From positions 1 through 5,559 of the forward strand of contig JANXTP010000122.1 of the NCBI GenBank assembly GCA_025352345.1: a stretch of 5,559 nucleotides of DNA, in the 5' to 3' direction. Below, piece after piece: positions 1 through 4,554 of this stretch (its first letter is position 1; every line of letters begins with the position of its first letter). The position numbers and the translations under genes were made by a program. Below the pieces are notes generated by a model. It ran no database searches. It was given only the letters and a program-made list of their open reading frames with translations, and was not told the origin of the DNA. Source of the stretch: Burkholderiales bacterium. GTDB taxonomy: Bacteria; Pseudomonadota; Gammaproteobacteria; Burkholderiales; Burkholderiaceae_C.

Positions 1-1134
1 GCCGAACAGCCTGACCACCGGCCCGATCACGAGCGCCGCACCGCTGGCACCCGTCAGTTGGAGCAGGTGCTGCGACGACCCCGAAAGGCTCTCGAACACC
101 GCTCCCGGTGAACGCTGCATTTCCTCGACCAGTGGCGCGAGCAAGCGCTCGTTGGCAGCGGCCAGTTCGGACTCCCGTTTACTTTCGAGCGCCGAAATCT
201 GCAATGACAGCAGCCGCCCGATCGAGACGCACGCGGTTCGAATCTCAGTGGGAATGAGGCGTGGTGTCCGGTGCACGCAGCTGATGAGGCCCCAGAGTTC
301 ACCGTCCCTGAGCAACGAGATGCTCATCGAGGATCGGGCGCCCATGTGGCGCATGTACTCGCGGTGAATCGGCGAAACGCTGCGAAGCGACGCGAAGGTC
401 AGGTCCAGCGGGACGGCTGGATTTGCGCTCGGCAGCGTGGCAATGCGCACGGGTTCGTAGTCGACGTCCGGGATCATCCGCAGCCAGTTCAACCTGTAGA
501 GCTCCCGCGCCTGCGCCGGAATGTCCGAAGCCGGGAAGTTCAGGCCGAGGAACGGGGCCATGTCGTTGGCTCTCGCTTCGGCCACAACCTGGCCATGACC
601 CTGCGCGCCGAATGCGTAGATGACGACACGGTCGCAACCGGTCAAAAGCCGGACCTCGCGCACGGTGACTTCGTGGAGCGTTTGCAGATCCACGGCCCCT
701 TGCAAGCGCCGCAGTGCCCGAGCCAACAGGGGTTCGCTGGTTGCGAGCGGCTCCACCGAAGGCTCGAGCTCCAGCAGCGACAGGTCGCCGAGACGCCTCA
801 GTCTGCCGTCAAGCGACGCGCCGTCGATCGCGAGCCGGATTGGCGCGTCCGAATCGAGCGGGTCGTCGAGGTCGAGCGCTCGCTCCAACTGGGCAGCGTC
901 GCTGGAAGGGAGCCATGCGGCCGGCGCTTTGCCCAGGATGTCGTCGAGGCTTTTCCCGACGAGCTCCGAAACGTTGACGCTTGCGTGCAGCACCTCACGG
1001 GTTCGGCTGTCGAGGCCGATCAACACGCCGTGCGGCTGGATTGCGCCCGGAGTGTGGATTGGCTCGGAGGCGCAGTCGGCAAGTGCGGCATCGGAAATTG
1101 CCTGCGCCTGCTGGGTCGGTTCGAGACGGTGCAT
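1..1134 (-). CDS. bphP: Bacteriophytochrome photosensor, N-terminal part (PAS-GAF-start of PHY), cut by left window edge
   Basis: Red/far-red photoreceptor that binds biliverdin; most of the family are light-regulated histidine kinases. The 378 visible residues read open to base 1, so the rest of PHY and any kinase output lie outside the window. The PAS domain (about 1-130) carries the biliverdin-linking Cys21 just before EPIHTPGAIQPHG. The GAF domain (about 140-310) has Tyr173, the FPASDIP motif (Phe200, Asp204), His257 and Tyr260 in SPIHREYMRHMG, and LWGLISCVH. A linking helix (about 315-345) leads into PHY, which starts near residue 360. Numbering runs three below Deinococcus DrBphP with no gap through this region. 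Oddity: Val287 sits where DrBphP has His290, while the next His is kept. The start at 1134 is supported by AGAGGGA six bases upstream and by the correct distance to Cys21. The gene is divergent from bphO. Identity is certain; the output domain is unknown. Confidence 0.95.
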   Translation of the reverse strand, partial: MHRLEPTQQAQAISDAALADCASEPIHTPGAIQPHGVLIGLDSRTREVLHASVNVSELVGKSLDDILGKAPAAWLPSSDAAQLERALDLDDPLDSDAPIRLAIDGASLDGRLRRLGDLSLLELEPSVEPLATSEPLLARALRRLQGAVDLQTLHEVTVREVRLLTGCDRVVIYAFGAQGHGQVVAEARANDMAPFLGLNFPASDIPAQARELYRLNWLRMIPDVDYEPVRIATLPSANPAVPLDLTFASLRSVSPIHREYMRHMGARSSMSISLLRDGELWGLISCVHRTPRLIPTEIRTACVSIGRLLSLQISALESKRESELAAANERLLAPLVEEMQRSPGAVFESLSGSSQHLLQLTGASGAALVIGPVVRLFG

Positions 1135-1140
1135 CACTGG

Positions 1141-1147
1141 TCCCTCT
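1141..1147 (-). promoter_or_regulatory. Ribosome binding site of bphP
   Basis: On the minus strand AGAGGGA lies six bases before the ATG at 1134. It is a good purine-rich Shine-Dalgarno match and fixes the bphP start. A small hairpin (CTCGC/GCGAG arms, 1151-1165) lies just upstream of it in the leader; its significance is unknown. Confidence 0.6.
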
Positions 1148-1158
1148 GGTCTCGCGGC

Positions 1159-1186
1159 TTGCGAGGTCGGAAGCGGACGGTCTAAC
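1159..1186 (+). promoter_or_regulatory. Possible sigma70-like promoter for bphO
   Basis: TTGCGA (1159-1164) and TCTAAC (1181-1186) are 16 bases apart, and each matches four of six consensus positions. This would give a leader of roughly 60 bases before the bphO ATG. The 116-bp spacer (1135-1250) must hold both divergent promoters. I found no convincing -35/-10 pair for bphP on the other strand. This is a weak, by-eye call. Confidence 0.25.
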
Positions 1187-1250
1187 TGGCAACGGATTGT
1201 GGCAGGTGCAAAGACCGATTCACTCGATCCACCGGGCCGGGCTCGAACCT

Positions 1251-1967
1251 ATGATGTTGCTTGCTCTCGATCGCATCCCATTGCCACCCAACTTCGCAAA
1301 ACGACTCAAGGACGAAACGCGTTCGCTGCATCGGAAGGCCGAGCAAACCGGCTTCATGCGATTGCTGATCGGTGGCAGGATGGGTGCGCCGGCCTACTGC
1401 AGGCTGCTCCGGAACCTGCTGGCCCTCTACTCGGCACTGGAGCCGGCCATCCTGCGACAGGCGAAGCATCCGCTGCTCGCTCCCGTCGTCGCTCTCGATC
1501 TGTTCCGCTGTGCTGCGCTGCGAGCAGACCTTCGCGCCTTGAACCGCGACGAGGGGACGGCTCTGCGTTCCACGGAACCCTTGGCCGCGGCCACGCAGGT
1601 CTATGTGCAGCATCTCCGAGGCTTGGCCGAAACCGGTGCTGAGCGGCTGCTGGCGCACGCGTATGTGCGATACATGGGCGATCTGAATGGCGGGCAGAGG
1701 CTCGCGTCGATCGTTGCGAATACCCTGCAGCTTCCAGACCACGCAGGGACGGCGTTCTACGAATTCGGCGGCGTGGCGCGCACGGCGGCGTTGTCGGGCG
1801 CCTTTCGCGAATCGCTCGAGTCTGGCGCGGCCGACCCCGAGATCGCGGACACGATCATCGCCGAGGCCCAGTGGTCATTCGCACAGCACATCACGATGTT
1901 CGATGAACTCGCGTCGCAAGCGGACCCGGCTGCGTCAGCGCGGCGCTCAGCCCCTCGCATTTCATGA
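1251..1967 (+). CDS. bphO: Biliverdin-producing heme oxygenase (BphO type)
   Basis: Opens heme to biliverdin IX, CO and iron in the cytoplasm; biliverdin is the chromophore of the adjacent bacteriophytochrome. The 238-residue product has the family landmarks. The proximal heme-ligand His27 lies in SLHRKAEQTGFM. The distal-helix motif YMGDLNGGQRLA (about 141-152) matches the usual GD-S-GGQ glycine kink with Asn in place of Ser. A closing helix FAQHITMFDELA is also typical. It is somewhat longer than the roughly 200 residues usual for the family, with extra sequence at both ends. The start is uncertain: two ATGs stand in tandem at 1251 and 1254 without a clear Shine-Dalgarno, and in-frame GTG (1206) and TTG (1197) lie upstream. 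I chose 1251 because the protein then begins about where the family does. The gene diverges from bphP; the two are more often co-directional. Function is near certain from motif and context. Confidence 0.95.
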   Translation: MMLLALDRIPLPPNFAKRLKDETRSLHRKAEQTGFMRLLIGGRMGAPAYCRLLRNLLALYSALEPAILRQAKHPLLAPVVALDLFRCAALRADLRALNRDEGTALRSTEPLAAATQVYVQHLRGLAETGAERLLAHAYVRYMGDLNGGQRLASIVANTLQLPDHAGTAFYEFGGVARTAALSGAFRESLESGAADPEIADTIIAEAQWSFAQHITMFDELASQADPAASARRSAPRIS

Positions 1968-1979
1968 GAAGCAAACTCA

Positions 1980-2091
1980 TTCACCGCAGAGGAACGGCGT
2001 GAACGGAGTGAACGCAGAGTAAGAGAGCCAAATAAAAACAGGGCTGAATTTCCTCCGTGAAACTCCGCCAACTCCCTTCCTCTGCGGTGAA
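1980..2091. repeat. MITE-like inverted-repeat element, about 112 bp
   Basis: Perfect 15-bp terminal inverted repeats (TTCACCGCAGAGGAA at 1980-1994, its complement at 2077-2091) enclose an AT-richer core including AAATAAAAACAG. The pairing continues imperfectly inward (for example CGGAGT at 2004-2009 with ACTCCG on the far side). The left arm runs into a threefold 9-bp tandem pattern, GAACGGCGT, GAACGGAGT, GAACGCAGA (1992-2018). No reading frame in it looks real and no clear target-site duplication flanks it. The CACCGCAGAGGA-type sequence resembles short dispersed repeats seen in many bacterial genomes (from memory, unchecked). It begins 12 bases after the bphO stop, so it would be transcribed as the 3' end of the bphO message and could fold there. 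Confidence 0.65.
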
Positions 2092-2148
2092 GTGTTGGGT
2101 TGATGTTTCTCCGCGAACGCCGGGTGCCGACAGGGGCCTGGGCTGCTC

Positions 2149-2180
2149 TCAAGCAAATGTGGCTCTGCCACTTTGCTTGA
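2149..2180. terminator. Strong hairpin between convergent bphO and the response regulator gene, possible bidirectional terminator
   Basis: TCAAGCAAATGTGGC (2149-2163) pairs with GCCACTTTGCTTGA (2167-2180) across a three-base loop, with one bulged T. The stem is about 14 bp. It lies past the stop codons of both converging genes, where a two-way terminator would be expected. No U-tract follows on either strand, so it is not a textbook intrinsic terminator; it could instead be a repeat or an RNA-stabilising hairpin. Confidence 0.45.
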
Positions 2181-2217
2181 ACCCCGGCGGGGGCTGAGCG
2201 CAGCCCGACCCTGGGGT
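2181..2217. repeat. Second, nested GC-rich hairpin just beyond the response regulator stop
   Basis: The inner stem GGGCTG (2191-2196) pairs with CAGCCC (2201-2206) around AGCG. The flanks ACCCCGG (2181-2187) and CCTGGGGT (2210-2217) pair with one bulge, giving a nested structure. It directly abuts the preceding hairpin and ends three bases from the response regulator stop codon. It may contribute to termination of that gene or form part of a repeat unit together with 2149-2180. Confidence 0.4.
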
Positions 2218-2219
2218 GC

Positions 2220-2636
2220 TCAGGCGGTCAGCGCGTCGAGCAATGTTTCGATTGCCGCGAGGTTGTAGGGCTTGCGCAGCAGGTGGGGATCCAGGCCGCT
2301 CGTCATGGGATCGCGGATGTCGCGGCGGCCGGTGACGAACACGATCTTTATCTCCGGGTGAAGCGCACGCGCCTCTGCCGCCAGCACTTCTCCAGAGACG
2401 TCGGGCAGGTTGATGTCCGTCATCAGGACGTCGACGACGTTTGCTTCCAGCAAACTCTCCGCTTGCCTGGCATCGATTGCTCTGTACACAAGGTGGCCCA
2501 GGGCAGTCATGGCCTGCGCGGTGCTGTCAAGCAGCGGCTTGTCGTCTTCGACCCAGAGGATCGACAGGCCGGCAGCGCGTGGAACACCTCCGCGGAGTGT
2601 CGATTCCGGGTCCTCGATGAGCGCGCTGTCATTCAT
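2220..2636 (-). CDS. Single-domain response regulator (CheY-like receiver)
   Basis: Stand-alone phosphoacceptor domain of a two-component or phosphorelay pathway, 138 residues, cytoplasmic, with no DNA-binding or enzymatic output domain. After a poorly conserved N-terminal tail of about 22 residues comes a full receiver fold. The acidic pocket is Glu30-Asp31-Asp32 in ILWVEDD, the phospho-acceptor is Asp74 in LMTDINLPDVSG, the switch Thr is Thr102 in FVTG, and the invariant Lys is Lys122 in LLRKPY. All key residues are present, so it should be phosphorylatable. The start at 2636 is supported by GAGGTG four bases upstream. It could be the output or relay of the nearby bacteriophytochrome, or serve an unrelated kinase; adjacency is the only evidence. 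It also resembles receivers fused to hybrid kinases, but here it is clearly a separate gene. Confidence 0.93.
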   Translation of the reverse strand: MNDSALIEDPESTLRGGVPRAAGLSILWVEDDKPLLDSTAQAMTALGHLVYRAIDARQAESLLEANVVDVLMTDINLPDVSGEVLAAEARALHPEIKIVFVTGRRDIRDPMTSGLDPHLLRKPYNLAAIETLLDALTA

Positions 2637-2640
2637 GTTG

Positions 2641-2646
2641 CACCTC
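2641..2646 (-). promoter_or_regulatory. Ribosome binding site of the response regulator gene
   Basis: GAGGTG on the minus strand ends four bases before the ATG at 2636, supporting that start over any internal one. Confidence 0.55.
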
Positions 2647-2692
2647 GGGTCCGGTCAGGGCTCGCCACAAGGCAATATCGCCGATGAGTATG

Positions 2693-2707
2693 CGCCAAAT
2701 TTTGGCG
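2693..2707. promoter_or_regulatory. Interrupted perfect palindrome upstream of the response regulator, candidate operator
   Basis: CGCCAAA-T-TTTGGCG forms two perfect 7-bp arms around one base, 57-71 bases upstream of the response regulator ATG, where a promoter or operator would lie. Hexamers resembling a -10 (CATACT, GATATT on the minus strand) lie between it and the gene, but no well-spaced -35/-10 pair is evident. No specific regulator is recognised from the motif. The rest of the 234-bp gap (2637-2870) holds no gene that I can support. A weak hairpin there (TTGAG/CTCAA arms at 2781-2804 enclosing GCCG/CGGC) might terminate the operon to the right. Confidence 0.35.
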
Positions 2708-2870
2708 AAAGCTCTCGAATGACGCGAGCCGATGAAAGCGCTGCGTTACGTCCCCGTCGCTGTCGGTCGCAGCCGATCGCTTGAGGCCGCACGGCGACAC
2801 TCAACGCAGATCGTTCACCTAGGCCGGCAAACGTCCGGTCGGTCGCGCTGCGCCGCGTGAACTGGGCCAG

Positions 2871-3773
2871 CTACAAAGGCCGCGCCGCTGCCGCCGCCGC
2901 GCCCGAGAACGCGGGCCCGCTCAGTTCGCTCGCCCCATACCCCCGGTTCACGTCCAGCCCCGTGATGCGCCAGTCATGCGCTGGCAGCGCGATCGGATGC
3001 ACGATGCGCTCGAACGAGCGCATCGGCCACATCACGCCGAAGCGGCGCTCGTGCTCGAAGGTGTCGACCTCGGCCACCGCTCCTTGGGTGTTGACGAAGC
3101 CTTCGAGCGTGAAGCGCATCCGGTGCACGAGCCCGTCGGCGCGGTCGATGCAGATCGCGACGCGGTCGGTCGCGACGCGGCCGAGCCCGGGCGACAGCCA
3201 GACATCTACCACGTCGCAGGTTCGGCCGTCGACGCGCTCGGTGCCGGCCATCTGCATGCGCAGCCCGCGATCGGCCAGCCACAGCGGCCCGAGCAGGAAG
3301 AGGCCGTAGCCTTCGGCCACCAGCGCGGCGGCGTTTTGGGCGGCGGGGTCGGTGCTGCGCACGCCGTTGAACCAGACCGCCACGTCGCCGAGGTCATCGG
3401 GCGTGCGGCCACCGCGTCGCCAGGCCACCTGCTTGCGGCCCATCGGCCCGGTGTAGGCCTGCGCCACGATGCCGCCCCGGGGCATCAACCGCTCCTGCGA
3501 GCTGCCTCTGAAACCTTGGTCGACGACCTCGGGCTGGATCCGGTTCACCAGCGGCCGCCATTCACCGCTGTAGCTGACGTTGATGTCGGTCAGCGTCTGG
3601 TACGCATCGAGGCCGTGCGCCTGCGCGCTGTCGCGAACTCGCGCGGCGGCATCGGCATCGCCGACCGGCTGCGGGCCGAGCGGCAAAGGCGTGCTGCATC
3701 CGCTCACGAGCCAGGGCAGGGTGATCGCTGCCAGCAGACTGCGGCGGGAGATCGGGTGTGCGTTCATGGTCAT
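2871..3773 (-). CDS. Putative lipoprotein of unknown function, last gene of the photolyase operon
   Basis: I do not recognise the family. The 300-residue product starts with a lipoprotein signal: basic SRR (9-11), a hydrophobic stretch LLAAITLPWLV, and a lipobox VSGC with Cys26 as the lipidation site. The next residue is Ser, which under the usual +2 rule favours the outer membrane. The mature part alternates short polar and hydrophobic strands, as in periplasmic beta-rich folds, with a central hydrophobic segment (EGYGLFLLGPLWLAD). Two further cysteines, Cys186 and Cys208, could form a disulfide. The C-terminus is Ala-rich. The ATG at 3773 was chosen because AAGG lies six bases upstream; a second ATG at 3767 is the alternative, and longer in-frame starts would bury the signal peptide. 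It lies 31 bp after the SDR gene on the same strand, so it is probably co-transcribed. A LolA-like lipid-binding role is only a guess. Confidence 0.85.
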   Translation of the reverse strand: MTMNAHPISRRSLLAAITLPWLVSGCSTPLPLGPQPVGDADAAARVRDSAQAHGLDAYQTLTDINVSYSGEWRPLVNRIQPEVVDQGFRGSSQERLMPRGGIVAQAYTGPMGRKQVAWRRGGRTPDDLGDVAVWFNGVRSTDPAAQNAAALVAEGYGLFLLGPLWLADRGLRMQMAGTERVDGRTCDVVDVWLSPGLGRVATDRVAICIDRADGLVHRMRFTLEGFVNTQGAVAEVDTFEHERRFGVMWPMRSFERIVHPIALPAHDWRITGLDVNRGYGASELSGPAFSGAAAAAARPL

Positions 3774-3804
3774 GGGGTGCCTTGCGAAAAAATTGGGGCA
3801 GCGA

Positions 3805-4554
3805 TCACTTGACCAGCGGGCGCACAGTGGTGAACCCGCCATCAACGGCGATCACCTGCCCGGTGATGCGCGCGGCGCCGTCCGACAACAGCCAGGCAAT
3901 TGTGTCGGCCACCTGCGCGGCCGTCTGGACGCCGCCGAGCGGGTATTGCCTGCCGGCGCCGTCGCGCATCGCGTCGAGCCGCAGCATGCTGGCCGTCATC
4001 GGCGTCTCGGTCATGCCGGGCGCCACGGCGTTGACCCGCAACCCGATCGACGCGTAGGTAGCAGCGGCGCTGCGCGCGAGCGCCTCGACGCCGCCCTTGG
4101 CCGCCGCGATCGCTTCATGGTTGGCCACGCCGATGCGCGCCACCACGCTCGACACCAAAACCGCGGCGCCGCCGCTGCCTGCGCCACGCAAAGCTTCGAC
4201 CCAGGCTTGCAGCATGTACGCCGCGCTGTCGAGATTCACGCGCAGGACCTCGCGGTACTGGGCCGCAGTGGTGCGGTGCAGCGGCGCGATCAACGTGCTG
4301 CCGACGCAGTGCGCCAGCAATGCCGGCGCGCTGCCGAGTTGCGATCGGCAGGCGTCGATGGCCGCGGCGGCGCCTTCTGGCGTGGTGGTGTCAAACGCGA
4401 GGTGCGCGTCGGCCGCCACCTCGGCGAGCGAAACTGCGTCTCGCCCGACCGCCGCGACGCGGTGGCCGGCGCTGCGCAGCCGCGCCACCACTTCGGCGCC
4501 GATGCCACCGCGGGCGCCGGTCACGATGGCGACGCGATTCTGTGATTCGTTCAT
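3805..4554 (-). CDS. SDR-family (short-chain dehydrogenase/reductase) protein lacking the catalytic Tyr
   Basis: Classical-size SDR of 249 residues with a Rossmann fold, presumably an NAD(P)-dependent oxidoreductase of unknown substrate. The cofactor motif is VTGARGGIG (11-19), and Arg38 at the end of strand 2 hints at NADP preference. Asn107 (RVNLDSA), Ser136 (VLVSSV), Lys153 and the RVNAVAPGMTETPM segment (173-186) are all in register, and the C-terminus has the usual ITGQVIAVDGGF. The usual Tyr-x3-Lys is replaced by Ile149-x3-Lys153 within NHEAIAAAK, so the active-site Tyr is absent and the nearest polar candidate is His146. The ATG at 4554 overlaps the photolyase stop as ATGA, which implies translational coupling and shared transcription; no strong Shine-Dalgarno is seen. 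Family membership is certain, but catalytic competence is uncertain. Confidence 0.93.
   Translation of the reverse strand: MNESQNRVAIVTGARGGIGAEVVARLRSAGHRVAAVGRDAVSLAEVAADAHLAFDTTTPEGAAAAIDACRSQLGSAPALLAHCVGSTLIAPLHRTTAAQYREVLRVNLDSAAYMLQAWVEALRGAGSGGAAVLVSSVVARIGVANHEAIAAAKGGVEALARSAAATYASIGLRVNAVAPGMTETPMTASMLRLDAMRDGAGRQYPLGGVQTAAQVADTIAWLLSDGAARITGQVIAVDGGFTTVRPLVK

Noticed and set aside
235..245. tRNA T-loop-like GGTTCGAATCT
   Set aside because: It lies inside the bphP coding sequence and no cloverleaf arms surround it.
1118..1129. 12-base exact match to 5548-5559 (GGTTCGAGACGG)
   Set aside because: Both copies encode an Arg-Leu-Glu-Pro stretch in unrelated proteins; most likely chance, with no further shared flanks.
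271..1185. Long plus-strand open frame opposite bphP
   Set aside because: It is a shadow of the minus-strand phytochrome frame, which has clear family motifs throughout; the plus-strand protein has no recognisable features.
981..1250. Extended N-terminus for the heme oxygenase
   Set aside because: Starts before 1134 would run into the divergent bphP coding region, and the upstream residues do not resemble the family; GTG 1206 or TTG 1197 remain minor alternatives.
1238..1250. Minus-strand GGTTCGAGCCC resembling a tRNA T-arm near the bphO start
   Set aside because: The T-stem does not pair and there is no anticodon or acceptor arm, so a tRNA or tRNA remnant is not supported.
2976..3812. Plus-strand open frame opposite the lipoprotein gene
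   Set aside because: It is a high-GC shadow frame; the minus strand has a signal peptide, lipobox and ribosome site, and the plus-strand frame has none of these.
3774..3845. Longer lipoprotein start at 3845
   Set aside because: It would overlap the SDR gene and put 24 residues with no signal features ahead of the lipoprotein signal peptide.
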